The translations under genes were made by a program, and so were the position numbers. A DNA stretch of 62,809 nt from assembly GCA_034004685.1 (NCBI GenBank), contig JAVEWG010000020.1, positions 1-62,809 of the forward strand, given 5' to 3'. This stretch comes from JAEUNX01 sp034004685. Its GTDB lineage: Bacteria; Pseudomonadota; Gammaproteobacteria; Burkholderiales; Rhodocyclaceae. The notes under the pieces were generated by a model. That model had not been told where the DNA came from, did no database searches, and was given only the letters and a program-made list of their open reading frames with translations. Positions within the stretch are counted from its first letter, which is position 1. Each line of letters starts with the position of its first letter. Positions 1-8,587 of this stretch are shown piece by piece.

Positions 1-2
1 TG

Positions 3-701
3 GTGTATCTTGAGGACTTCGAGGAAATCCAGCGCCAGACCCAGCAGGTCAAGCTGGCGGCCCTGGGCCGGCTCACCGCCAGCATGGCCCATGAGATCCG
101 CAACCCCCTTTCCGCCGTCATCCACGCAGCGGAACTCTTCAAGGACGAGCGGCGCTCCGACATGCAGGGCCGGTTGATCCGCATCATCAACGACAATGCC
201 CGACGCATCGAAGGCCTGGTCAAGGACGTCCTGGCCCTGGGGCGGCGGGACACCGCCATGCAGGAGTCCATTCACCTGGCGCCCTTTGTGGAACACCTGG
301 TGGAAGAGTTCGCCCTCCGGGACGAAGGGACACCGGTGTTCCGGGTGGATGTGTCGGCCGGCCTGAGCTTTGCCGCCGATCGGGCCCATCTCCATCAGAT
401 CCTCGGTAACCTGCTGGCCAATGCCCGCCGCTACTGTAGCGGCATGGCCGCTTCCGTTTCGGTCTGGGCCGAGGCCCTGGCCGATGGCCGGGTCGCCTTG
501 CACGTCCAGGATGACGGCCCGGGTATCGCCCCGGAGCATCGCCAGAGCGTGTTCGAACCTTTCTTCACCACCCACTCCAAGGGCATTGGCCTGGGACTCT
601 ATATCGCCCGGGAATTGGCGGAGGCCAATGGTGCAACCTTGGAATTACGGGAAAATGAGGGCCCTGCCCACTTTTGCCTGACCGGACGCAGCCAGCCATG
701 A
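3..701 (+). CDS. pilS: PilS sensor histidine kinase, C-terminal part (5' truncated by window)
   Basis: Membrane sensor kinase that phosphorylates PilR to control pilin transcription. Only the cytoplasmic kinase part is visible. An H-box (SMAHEIRNPLSAV, His near residue 30 of the visible part) is followed by a HATPase_c domain with an N-box around NLLANARRY, a DDGPGI G1 box and a GIGLGLYIAREL G2 region. The N-terminal membrane segments and PAS-like region lie upstream of the window. The stop codon overlaps the pilR start (ATGA), so the two are translationally coupled. Naming as PilS rather than another NtrB-like kinase rests on the PilR partner and on the sigma-54 pilA promoter at 10731-10746. 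Confidence 0.85.
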   Translation: MYLEDFEEIQRQTQQVKLAALGRLTASMAHEIRNPLSAVIHAAELFKDERRSDMQGRLIRIINDNARRIEGLVKDVLALGRRDTAMQESIHLAPFVEHLVEEFALRDEGTPVFRVDVSAGLSFAADRAHLHQILGNLLANARRYCSGMAASVSVWAEALADGRVALHVQDDGPGIAPEHRQSVFEPFFTTHSKGIGLGLYIARELAEANGATLELRENEGPAHFCLTGRSQP

Positions 702-2059
702 CCGCCGAGGAACGCCGAGCCCCCTTGCCCCAGTCCGATGTGTTGGTGGTGGATGATGAAGACGACATCCGGGAGCTGCTGGAGCTTTCCCTGTTGCGCA
801 TGGGCCTTGGGGTGGAAACCGCCGCCGATCTGGCCGAGGCCCGGCGCCTACTGACCGAGAAAACCTTCCGGCTGTGCCTGACGGACATGCGCCTGCCCGA
901 TGGCGACGGCCTGGATCTGGTGCGCCACATCGGTGAGCAGCACAAGGATCTGGCGGTGGCGGTGATCACCGCCCACGGCAGCATCGAAACCGCCATCCGG
1001 GCGCTCAAGAGCGGCGCCTTTGATTTCCTCACCAAGCCGGTGGAACTCAAAGCCCTGCGGGATTTGGTGCTCAACGCCCTCAAGGCAGGCAAGGCCGAGC
1101 CGGCGCCCGTTCCTGCCGGGCGGGAGCTGATTGGCCGTTCACCGGTCATGGCCCAGCTACGATCCCAGATCGACAAACTCGCCCGCAGCCAGGCTCCGGT
1201 GTTCATCCATGGAGAGTCCGGCACCGGCAAGGAAGTCATTGCCCGCCTGATCCACGCCCGAGGCCCCCGGGGCGCAGCCCCCTTCGTACCGGTGAACTGT
1301 GGGGCTATTTCGCCGGATCTCATGGAAAGCGAATTCTTCGGGCATCGCAAGGGCAGCTTCACCGGCGCAACCGTGGATAAACCGGGCCTGTTCCAGGCCG
1401 CCCAGGGGGGAACCCTGTTCCTCGACGAAGTGGCCGAATTGCCCCTGCCCATGCAGGTCAAGCTCCTGCGGGCGATCCAGGAAAAGGCCGTGCGGCCGGT
1501 GGGTGCCGCAGGCGAGGAGCCGGTGGATGTGCGCATCCTCTCCGCCTCCCATCGGGATCTGGGCGCGCTGGTGGCGGAAGGGCGCTTCCGCCAGGATCTG
1601 TTCTTCCGCATCAACGTCATCACCTTGAGCGTGCCGCCGCTGCGGGAGCGCCGGGAAGACATACCGGATCTGGCGGCCCATATTCTGGCTCGGCTGGCGG
1701 AACGGGAAGGGGGCGGGAGGCGTGAGCTTTCCGCATCGGCAGTAAGTCTTCTGGTCAGCCAGCCTCTTCCTGGCAATGTGCGCGAATTGGAAAATCTGTT
1801 GGAACGGGCTTGCGCGCTATGCGAAGGCGATCAGATCGGCCTTGAAGACTTCAATCTGCCTCACTGCAAATTGGATGAGACCGAGCTTGAAACATGCATT
1901 GCAAGTGCTGATTCAAGCGGATGCACCGCTGATAAAGAGCGTCAATTAATCCTGTCCACCCTGGACGAAACACGATGGAATCGTTCGGAGGCCGCTCGCC
2001 GCTTGGGAATGACTCTAAGGCAATTGCGATATCGGTTGGATAAATGGGGCCTTGATTAA
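698..2059 (+). CDS. pilR: PilR, sigma-54-dependent response regulator
   Basis: NtrC-family activator, 453 aa, expected to drive sigma-54 transcription of pilA. The receiver domain has acidic residues near 19-20 and the phosphoacceptor Asp63 in LTDMRLPDGDG. The central AAA+ domain has Walker A GESGTGKE, the sigma-54 contact loop GSFTGA and Walker B GGTLFLDEV. The C-terminal Fis-type HTH is NRSEAARRLGMTLRQLRYRL. ATG 698 was chosen because it overlaps the pilS TGA (ATGA); an in-frame TTG at 674 also exists. The last ~200 nt are AT-richer than the rest of the gene and lead into the AT-rich island downstream. Confidence 0.9.
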   Translation: MTAEERRAPLPQSDVLVVDDEDDIRELLELSLLRMGLGVETAADLAEARRLLTEKTFRLCLTDMRLPDGDGLDLVRHIGEQHKDLAVAVITAHGSIETAIRALKSGAFDFLTKPVELKALRDLVLNALKAGKAEPAPVPAGRELIGRSPVMAQLRSQIDKLARSQAPVFIHGESGTGKEVIARLIHARGPRGAAPFVPVNCGAISPDLMESEFFGHRKGSFTGATVDKPGLFQAAQGGTLFLDEVAELPLPMQVKLLRAIQEKAVRPVGAAGEEPVDVRILSASHRDLGALVAEGRFRQDLFFRINVITLSVPPLRERREDIPDLAAHILARLAEREGGGRRELSASAVSLLVSQPLPGNVRELENLLERACALCEGDQIGLEDFNLPHCKLDETELETCIASADSSGCTADKERQLILSTLDETRWNRSEAARRLGMTLRQLRYRLDKWGLD

Positions 2060-2284
2060 AGAATCTCACTCCGTTGCATACAGCCCTTGGAGTTCTCCAT
2101 TGTGAACAATTCTTTAATTAAATGTATTGACTCAGTGAATTTCTGCTCAGGAGTTGTCGTGGAAGAAATTGACGATTCTGAGTTTCATAGGATGGCGCTA
2201 AGTGGCAGCCAGAGTTTCCTTTGGCTCATATGAATTTTACGGGGTTTCACATTCAATCTCACTGGAGTGGTTTTGGAGGACGTT
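2060..2284. other. AT-rich intergenic region after pilR
   Basis: About 225 bp without a gene. The GC content drops sharply from pilR. A TTGACT hexamer lies near 2128, but no convincing -10 box follows it. There is no obvious terminator for pilR. Confidence 0.5.
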
Positions 2285-2323
2285 ATGAATAAATCGTACA
2301 ATCGTCAAGTAGCTAAAGTTTAG
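2285..2323 (+). CDS. Candidate 12-codon leader ORF
   Basis: A 12-codon reading frame (begins MNKSYNRQ) is preceded by a strong Shine-Dalgarno (ttggagg, about 5 nt upstream). Its TAG stop at 2321-2323 merges with the AGGGAG ribosome-binding site of the next gene. The arrangement suggests a leader peptide that couples ribosomes to the downstream start. No attenuator hairpin was seen. It could also be a chance ORF or the remnant of a longer gene. Confidence 0.35.
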   Translation: MNKSYNRQVAKV

Positions 2324-2332
2324 GGAGTGGCC

Positions 2333-3682
2333 ATGCTTTTTTCTGTTGTTAAATCCATCTACAGAGACATGGTGACGAATCGAGAAAGAGGCGCAAAGAA
2401 CGATCAGTTGTCACGGCTGAATGTAAGACTGGAAAGTATGGAAAGATCCTTGCTGGCAGTTCATCATCATTTGAACGTAATCAAGCAAACGGCAGGGTTG
2501 ATTGCAAGAAAAAACACAAACGTAAAATTAAAAAAATGTAGGGTTGTGTTTCTGGTGCATGCAGTCGAGTATTGGAGCGCGCTTGCGGACGTATTTGAAC
2601 GAATGCTTGTCGATAATAGGTTTGAGGTTGTTTTGGCGTGCGTAAATAGGAGGTATGGAGAAAACGATTTCTACGGAGCAAAAAGGGTTAGCGAATACTT
2701 TTCATCCCGGAATCTGCAGCACCTGCTACTTGATGATGAGGATTCGTATTCCTCTTTGGAAATTCTTAAGATAATTTCGCCAGATTATATCTTTCGGCAG
2801 CAGCAGTGGGATTCAAACTATCAGAGAGCATTTTCGTCTTGGGAACTGACATTTGCAAAGACTTGTTATTTGTCTTATGGCGCAGTCATGCTTGAAAGAT
2901 ATCATGCGTCCGGAGAAGATGGTGATTTTCAGCTCGGCTATGACCAAGTTTGGCATAGGTTCGCGCATCTGATATTTTGTGAGTCGGAAATTGCCCGGAG
3001 CTATTATTTGGCAAACAAGCATGGGATGCCTGAAAAATATGTAGTTACCGGATCTCCAAAGTTAAGAAGGCTTTTGCAGAGCTGTCCTGTTTGGCCTATA
3101 AACCGATCAGAGCGCGGATTAAGGGTTGTCTGGGCGCCGCACCACTCAATTGGGAATGATTGGCTGAATTTTGGAACCTTCCTGCTGGTGTATAAGGAAA
3201 TGCTGGCGTGGGCTCAGTCTAATTGTAAGGTTGAAATCGTACTTAGAATGCATCCAGATCTGAGTCCTCGACTTAATACGCTTGGTAACGAGTATGAGGA
3301 TTGGCATAAAGCGTGGCGAGAACTTCCAAACACATACATTGATGAGGGTGATCCAGAGTACGGAGGATTGTTTGCTGCTTCTGACCTGCTGATTACTGAC
3401 GGCGTTTCATTTTTGTTGGAATATCCACTTTTCGGAAAGCCCGCGATCTTTATTAAGCGGGATGGGCATGCTCCTTTCAATGAGCTTGGAAAACTGGCGG
3501 AAAGCTGTTGTCACATAGTGTATTCCGCCTCAGGTGCGATAGAGGCAGCAATAAACTTTTCAAATGGAGAAAATCTGCTGCCCTTAGAGAATTTAAAGAA
3601 GCTTGAACTTACGGTTCTCGCTCAAGATAAAAATGAAGCGGGCGCTGTTGTCGATAGTATATATGAAGATTATATGCAGTAG
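2333..3682 (+). CDS. CDP-glycerol glycerophosphotransferase-like (TagB/SpsB family) protein
   Basis: 449 aa. The C-terminal half resembles TagB/TagF-type polyol-phosphate transferases: VVWAPHHSIG and VLRMHPDL, then a short acidic stretch and LFAASDLLITDGVSFLLEYPLFGKPAIF, the family's 'DYSS-like' active-site neighbourhood. Residues 1-65 look like a helical or coiled N-terminus. Start: ATG 2333 has AGGGAG about 6 nt upstream; GTG 2327 is in frame but lies on top of that site. The base composition is far more AT-rich than pilR or pilA. Expected role: transfer of a CDP-activated phospho-alcohol or phospho-sugar to a surface glycan or protein; the acceptor is unknown. Next gene starts 139 bp downstream. 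Confidence 0.6.
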   Translation: MLFSVVKSIYRDMVTNRERGAKNDQLSRLNVRLESMERSLLAVHHHLNVIKQTAGLIARKNTNVKLKKCRVVFLVHAVEYWSALADVFERMLVDNRFEVVLACVNRRYGENDFYGAKRVSEYFSSRNLQHLLLDDEDSYSSLEILKIISPDYIFRQQQWDSNYQRAFSSWELTFAKTCYLSYGAVMLERYHASGEDGDFQLGYDQVWHRFAHLIFCESEIARSYYLANKHGMPEKYVVTGSPKLRRLLQSCPVWPINRSERGLRVVWAPHHSIGNDWLNFGTFLLVYKEMLAWAQSNCKVEIVLRMHPDLSPRLNTLGNEYEDWHKAWRELPNTYIDEGDPEYGGLFAASDLLITDGVSFLLEYPLFGKPAIFIKRDGHAPFNELGKLAESCCHIVYSASGAIEAAINFSNGENLLPLENLKKLELTVLAQDKNEAGAVVDSIYEDYMQ

Positions 3683-3821
3683 TTGGGGGCGGCTGTAACC
3701 TGATTGCACGTTTAGCCTCGATGTCTGCCACCTTTCTATCTGTCCGAAAGCGGCGATTGGAGGCTGCTTAAAGGTCTCTGCTCTACGGATGTTTTACTTT
3801 AGCTTTTAAAAGGAAAGCTTG

Positions 3822-4568
3822 ATGGCCAGGATAAGCAGTAAGCCTGAAGATGCATCTGTGCCAATAATAGATCGAGAAAGCGTAGCTGGCTTCTTTAAGG
3901 GGCGTGCAAAAAAAGTCGATCAGATAGGTCACGTGCAGGCGGTGATCTATCAGGACAAAAATCCAGATCTTGCGCGCCAGCGGGATGTGGCGGAGAAAGC
4001 AAAGCTTCTTCCTCTTCTGAATTTGCGTGGTATCGAGAGCGTATTGGATGTGGGATGCGGCACCGGGCGTTGGGCTGATGTGATAGTGCCGCGTTGTGGT
4101 AGCTACAAGGGAGCGGACTTTAGTCAGGAATTTGTTGATATATCAAGTCGGAGATTTGGTGCGTCGTCCAACGTAAGTTTTGTGCGTATTGCAGCAGAAG
4201 AAATATCACCTGCTACAATTGGAGAGACATTTCAAGTTATTCTTTCGCTAGGCTTGTTTATCTATTTAAATGATGATGAATTGGTGCGGGCAATTCGGGG
4301 GTATGGATCGGTCGCAGATGAATCTTGTCGAATTCTTATCCGGGAGCCAGTTGGTATTGCTTCTCGATTGACTATTAAGGATCATTTCTCGGATGAACTT
4401 GGCCAAGTATATAATGCAATCTATCGGACAGAGGATGAGCTGATGAAGGTGGTGCTAGAAGAGCTTTTTCCAATAGGATTCCGGTTGAAGGAATCTGGCG
4501 ATGTGTATGAGGCAGCCCTGAACAACCGTTTAGATACTAAGCAAATGTGGTTTTTGCTGGAGAAATGA
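3822..4568 (+). CDS. SAM-dependent methyltransferase (class I)
   Basis: 248 aa. Motif I is VLDVGCGTGRWADVI (about residues 70-84). This is followed by an acidic strand-2 region (YKGADFSQEF) and post-motif ILSLGLFIYLNDDEL, typical of Methyltransf_11/25 folds. ATG 3822 follows AAAAGGAAAG; a TTG three bases upstream is less likely. The stop overlaps the next start (ATGA), so it is co-translated with the HAD gene. AT-rich like its neighbours. The substrate is unknown; in this context it may cap a surface glycan or head group. Confidence 0.75.
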   Translation: MARISSKPEDASVPIIDRESVAGFFKGRAKKVDQIGHVQAVIYQDKNPDLARQRDVAEKAKLLPLLNLRGIESVLDVGCGTGRWADVIVPRCGSYKGADFSQEFVDISSRRFGASSNVSFVRIAAEEISPATIGETFQVILSLGLFIYLNDDELVRAIRGYGSVADESCRILIREPVGIASRLTIKDHFSDELGQVYNAIYRTEDELMKVVLEELFPIGFRLKESGDVYEAALNNRLDTKQMWFLLEK

Positions 4569-5170
4569 TGGGAGATACGGCCTTTTGCTTCGATCTGGAC
4601 GGAACGGTTACTACAACCGAAATTCTTCCTTGTATTGCATCCGAGCTCGGAATAGCGGAGGAAATGGCGGTGCTGACACGCTCGACTATGGATGGGCATA
4701 TTCCATTTGAAAGCTCGTTTCGCTTGCGTTGCTTGCTTCTTGGGCAGATTGCTACTGAAAAGGTTCGTCAATTGGTTGCCGACGTTCCTTTGGATGCCGG
4801 CATTTTTTCGTTTATAAGAGAAAGAGCGCAAGATTGTTATATCGTAACCGGAAATTTGGATATATGGATTTCTTCTTTGGTTGAAAAGCTTGGATGTTCG
4901 GTCTTTTCTTCGAAAGGAGTGTATCAAGACGGCCTCCTGCGAGTGACACACGTATTCAATAAATCTGATGCGATTGATCGGCTAAGATTTCGTGGTTATC
5001 GTCGCATCGTTGCTGTTGGTGACGGTGCCAACGATGCAGGTATGCTTAGCGCGGCTTGTGTGGGTATTGCTTTTGGGGGAGTTCACGCGCCTGCTTTGTC
5101 TGCCATAACGGCTGCGGATGCGATTGTCTATGAATCGAGCACTTTATGTCGCCTGTTAAAAACGCTGTGA
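4565..5170 (+). CDS. HAD-superfamily phosphatase (SerB/HAD-IB-like)
   Basis: 201 aa. Motif I is FDLDGT (nucleophile Asp near residue 10). Motif II is the YIVTGN region, and motif IV is VGDGANDAGML. The layout resembles phosphoserine phosphatase, but specificity cannot be read from it. ATG 4565 overlaps the methyltransferase stop; ATG 4568 is equally possible. The 3' end overlaps the nucleotidyltransferase start by 25 nt. Tight packing with a nucleotidyltransferase and a TagB-like gene suggests it dephosphorylates an intermediate of an activated head group. Confidence 0.7.
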   Translation: MMGDTAFCFDLDGTVTTTEILPCIASELGIAEEMAVLTRSTMDGHIPFESSFRLRCLLLGQIATEKVRQLVADVPLDAGIFSFIRERAQDCYIVTGNLDIWISSLVEKLGCSVFSSKGVYQDGLLRVTHVFNKSDAIDRLRFRGYRRIVAVGDGANDAGMLSAACVGIAFGGVHAPALSAITAADAIVYESSTLCRLLKTL

Positions 5171-5811
5171 TTGCGGCTGCGGGACTTGGCTCTCGTCTCG
5201 GTTTGGGGATGCCAAAATGCATGATCCCGATCAACAAAATACCAATTCTTGCAAGAATGATCCGAATGTTGGAGGGGTATGTTGATACTGTGGTGGTGGT
5301 TACAGGGTACCGGGAAGAACTTGTGCTTGAATACTGTCAGATTCATTTTAGAGATGTTGTGATAGCTAGAAACCCCGACTTCGCGACAACCAATACTGCA
5401 CAAAGCCTTTCCATTGGCGGGCGCTTTGTTTCTGGCAAAACAATTTTTTTGGATGGCGATCTTTTGCTGGAGAGAAAGTCTCTAGATCGATTTTTTAAAC
5501 TCGGGCAAAGTTCTGAGCTTATGCTAGGCGTGTCACGCGCAAAAACTGATCAACCGGTTTATGCAGACTGCCATGGTGATGATCTAGAGTATTTAACCAT
5601 TAAAGGTTTCTCTCGCGAGAATCCTACGCCATACGAATGGGCCAACCTATTTGTTGGTCCGAATGATGTGATGGATGGTGCCGGAAGCTTTGTTTTCGAG
5701 AAGTTAGCAGAAAATCTTCCGCTACAAGCCGCCTCGATTGAAGTCGAGGAGGTCGACACCCCACAGGATATGGCGCGTGCCGAGGCCACTGTCAAAGGAT
5801 GGGAAGCCTAA
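5146..5811 (+). CDS. Sugar/alcohol-phosphate nucleotidyltransferase (LicC-like)
   Basis: 221 aa. It has the NTP-transferase signature: AAAGLGSRLG near residues 10-19, MPKCMIPI, and the metal-binding segment FLDGDLLLE. The small size and motif spacing recall CTP:phosphocholine or phosphoglutamine cytidylyltransferases rather than GlmU or RmlA. It probably supplies a CDP- or NDP-activated group to the TagB-like transferase encoded upstream. It starts inside the HAD gene. Its TAA overlaps the TAG of the convergent glycosyltransferase gene by two bases (5809-5810). Confidence 0.65.
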   Translation: MSPVKNAVIAAAGLGSRLGLGMPKCMIPINKIPILARMIRMLEGYVDTVVVVTGYREELVLEYCQIHFRDVVIARNPDFATTNTAQSLSIGGRFVSGKTIFLDGDLLLERKSLDRFFKLGQSSELMLGVSRAKTDQPVYADCHGDDLEYLTIKGFSRENPTPYEWANLFVGPNDVMDGAGSFVFEKLAENLPLQAASIEVEEVDTPQDMARAEATVKGWEA

Positions 5812-6638
5812 TTGTTATGACGATCCGGATCAAAGGGGGATGTAATACTTTGCTCAGAGGCTCCTTGTGAGTCGCGCTTGTTCAATAATTGTGATATTGA
5901 CTCTTGATATGATCCGAGGGCAGCGCTCAATATTGAACCTAATTGCTGGTCTGGGTGAAGCTGAACAAATTCAAAACTATTTTTGGTCAGACGTGTGTTG
6001 CTAAGAAATTTGTCGACGTGGGTTCCCGCCTTGCTCCAGACTCGATAAACCGGTCTATCGATTTTTCCGATGGGCTGAAAATGTTCCATTAAAGCCTGCA
6101 TGAAGGCTACATCCTCTCCGCCGAACGGGCCCCTGAAGGCCGAGTCTTCCGGAAATCCTCCAATAGCATCGAAAACTGTACGCTCAATGATCAAGCCGTG
6201 AACCGAACTCAAAACAGCGGAAGAGTAGCGTGGATCGAGAACTGGCAGGACATAACCTTTGGTCGGGTCAATGAACTCTTCGGCTGGCTTGACAGAGTGC
6301 ATGCCTGGGTTCGCTTTAATTAGCGAGATTGCTTCTGGAAAATAGTCATCAATGAATTCGTCGTCTGCATCCAGGAACGAAAGGTAATCACTTCGAGCCA
6401 GTGTAACTCCAAGGTTTCGCGCTGCGCCGGGTCCGGAATTGTGTTGGGTTTGCGTTGCGAGGATACGTTTGTCGCTGGCGGCTAATTTATTTGCAATGGT
6501 GCAAGATCCATCGCTGGAGCAATCATCCACGATGATGATTGCTTCCAAGGCGCTTTGCTTTAGCCCGGACAAAACGGCACGTTCCAAAGTTTCCGCACAG
6601 TTGTAGGCGGGGATGATGAGGGATACGGTGGGTGCCAT
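5808..6638 (-). CDS. Family 2 glycosyltransferase
   Basis: 276 aa GT-A fold enzyme. The N-terminus has VSLIIPAYN, the nucleotide-binding IIVDDCSSDGS, and the DXD-like motif FLDADDE. ATG 6638 is favoured; an in-frame TTG at 6665 lies inside the upstream gene and lacks a ribosome-binding site. It is the last gene of the minus-strand block running from pilA, so it may act in pilin or surface glycosylation. Composition is intermediate between the AT-rich island and the GC-rich chromosome. Confidence 0.8.
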   Translation of the reverse strand: MAPTVSLIIPAYNCAETLERAVLSGLKQSALEAIIIVDDCSSDGSCTIANKLAASDKRILATQTQHNSGPGAARNLGVTLARSDYLSFLDADDEFIDDYFPEAISLIKANPGMHSVKPAEEFIDPTKGYVLPVLDPRYSSAVLSSVHGLIIERTVFDAIGGFPEDSAFRGPFGGEDVAFMQALMEHFQPIGKIDRPVYRVWSKAGTHVDKFLSNTRLTKNSFEFVQLHPDQQLGSILSAALGSYQESISQLLNKRDSQGASEQSITSPFDPDRHNN

Positions 6639-6651
6639 GAGCGAGGGTGTA

Positions 6652-6966
6652 TCAGGTTGCCGCAATGCGTTTGATGATCCCTTCTGTCAGCGCTTCGGCG
6701 AATTGTTTGGAATAGCCGCGATCGGTAAGCTTCCAACGGAACTCGTTGCCTAGCCGGGCTTTCCCGATCCAGCCGAGCCGGGTTTCGTTCTGGAAGGCAT
6801 CCAGATCCTTCATGATGTGTTCGAGGATGGATTCCAGGCGGCGCTGGGCGCCCTTTTTTGCCAATTGGGCTTCGCTGGCTGGGGGGAACTGGCGTGCGAT
6901 TTTTTCCACCATGGTTTCAGCGAATTCGGTTGGGCGCTTTGAAATGATGTCAGAAATGAAGCTCAC
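6652..6966 (-). CDS. Small protein of unknown function
   Basis: 104 aa, hydrophilic, mostly helical, with no recognised domain, signal peptide or membrane segment. Start GTG 6966 is supported by a strong GAGGAGG five bases upstream. It sits between the TPR-glycosyltransferase pair and the GT2 gene on the same strand and is probably co-transcribed with them. The C-terminal half (GNEFRWKLTDRGYSKQFAEAL) looks conserved-protein-like, but I do not recognise the family. Confidence 0.6.
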   Translation of the reverse strand: MSFISDIISKRPTEFAETMVEKIARQFPPASEAQLAKKGAQRRLESILEHIMKDLDAFQNETRLGWIGKARLGNEFRWKLTDRGYSKQFAEALTEGIIKRIAAT

Positions 6967-7027
6967 AAAACCTCCTCAACGGTTTGTAGTGGTTGATTGA
7001 AATTTGGCTGAGCCGAATCCGGTCTGC

Positions 7028-8587
7028 CTAAAGCAGAAATCGCGCAGGTAGCCGCCTGTCAAACACATCGGCGAGAACGGAATTCCAGTCGCCGGTAGCA
7101 GTCTGTCTTATCACTTTTACGGATTCGTACCACGGATTTGCTTCGCCTTTCAAACCCCAGCGCCATTCGTAACGGTAGGGAAGCAAGAGCCAGGTTTCCT
7201 TGCCGATGGCGCCGGCGATGTGTACGACCGAGGTATCCACGGTTATGACCAAATCCATTTGCTCGATGAGTGCAGCCGTGTCGGATAGTGTAATCAGTTC
7301 GTCCGTGATGCTGATCAGATTGCCGGGGTAGATATCCGGTACCTCGGTTTGGACCGCGAAAAAGTTGGCGTTGATGGCACGGATTCGCTCGAACATCTTC
7401 CAGGGTGGAATGGAGCGGCGTCGGTCAGCTCGATGGGACGGCTGCCCAGACCAGGCCAGGCCGATTCGTGGTTTGCCTGGGCGGGCCAGTGACGCGACCC
7501 GGTCGGCCCAATAGGCTCGGTTGTCGTGGGGAACCCGCAGATAGCCATCCCGCCTTGGAACATTGGCTACCGTGGTACCCAGGAGGTGTGGGAGGCTCAT
7601 GGTGCCCGTCCAAAGATCGAATTGGGCGGAGGGGGCCTCGGCGTATTTGCGCTCAAGAAAACGGAGCGAGGGAAAATTGCTTTCCAGCAAAGGCAGGGCC
7701 TCGGCCTGGACCTCCACCAGGATGTTCTTAGCGCCGAGCTCGCCAAGCTCGGGCAGATATCGGGCCAACTGAATGGTGTCTCCCAGTCCTTGCTCGGCGC
7801 TGATCAGCAAGGTCTTACCATTCAGGGGTTCTCCCCGCCAGCGGGGGTTGGGGAATAGCCCTTTGTTGAGGTAGCGGTGGGCCTCGGCCATGCTGTAGCG
7901 GTGTTCTAGAAATTGGAAGCCTCGGGGATAGTCACCCTGGGCAAGGGCGACCGTGGCTACGGCAAAGCCGGTTTGGTCCAGGGGGAAAGTCCCCCGATCA
8001 AATTCATCGTTCAGGGCGGTGAATGCCTCCAGGTCACCCAACTCAAAATACATTGCATAGGCATTCAGGGCGACCACCGAATCGGTGGGGGCCAGATGGC
8101 GCGCCGTATCGATGAAGGGTTTGACTTCGTTCATTCGATTGGCGGCCTGGCAAATGAGTGCCCCGCTAAGCTGGTAGTCAGACCGCCCCCCAAATTGGTC
8201 TTTCTTGTCCGCCAGGGTGCGCAAGCACTGATAGGCACCTTCGAAATCTCCCAGGTGGTAAAGGGCAAATAGAGCTATGACGCTCAGATCGGGGTCGAAT
8301 TGCTCGCCTGTGGTGTACTTTAATGCGTCTGTAGCGGCTGCCCGGACGTTGCCGGTGTAGTACCGCCCGAAGATGGAGAGCTTTTCCCTGTCTGCCTGGC
8401 TCCAGCCCATTTCAAAGGCCGTGGCCAGGACCAGATCCAGGGTGGCGGGGCCGGAAGGGTTGTTGCGTAGCGACTGAAGCCATTCCACCAGGGGCAAGGG
8501 GCTCTTTGTTTCGATCATCCCCCGCACCTCCGGGGGGAGTTCGGGGCCGGTGGTGGAACCCTTACGCTTAAAGAGCTTGCGGAGCAT
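7028..8587 (-). CDS. TPR protein with GT9/heptosyltransferase-like C-terminal domain (copy 2)
   Basis: 519 aa. The N-terminal ~230 residues form TPR-like helical repeats. The C-terminal half has GEQGLGDTIQLARYLPEL, RIGLAWSGQPSHRADRRRSI and DTSVVHIAGAIGKETWLLLP, as in GT-B glycosyltransferase family 9-like proteins fused to TPRs. It is a tandem paralogue of the gene at 8568-10208 and overlaps its end by 20 nt. Position downstream of pilA suggests a cytoplasmic protein or pilin glycosyltransferase, but the substrate is not known. Confidence 0.7.
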   Translation of the reverse strand: MLRKLFKRKGSTTGPELPPEVRGMIETKSPLPLVEWLQSLRNNPSGPATLDLVLATAFEMGWSQADREKLSIFGRYYTGNVRAAATDALKYTTGEQFDPDLSVIALFALYHLGDFEGAYQCLRTLADKKDQFGGRSDYQLSGALICQAANRMNEVKPFIDTARHLAPTDSVVALNAYAMYFELGDLEAFTALNDEFDRGTFPLDQTGFAVATVALAQGDYPRGFQFLEHRYSMAEAHRYLNKGLFPNPRWRGEPLNGKTLLISAEQGLGDTIQLARYLPELGELGAKNILVEVQAEALPLLESNFPSLRFLERKYAEAPSAQFDLWTGTMSLPHLLGTTVANVPRRDGYLRVPHDNRAYWADRVASLARPGKPRIGLAWSGQPSHRADRRRSIPPWKMFERIRAINANFFAVQTEVPDIYPGNLISITDELITLSDTAALIEQMDLVITVDTSVVHIAGAIGKETWLLLPYRYEWRWGLKGEANPWYESVKVIRQTATGDWNSVLADVFDRRLPARFLL

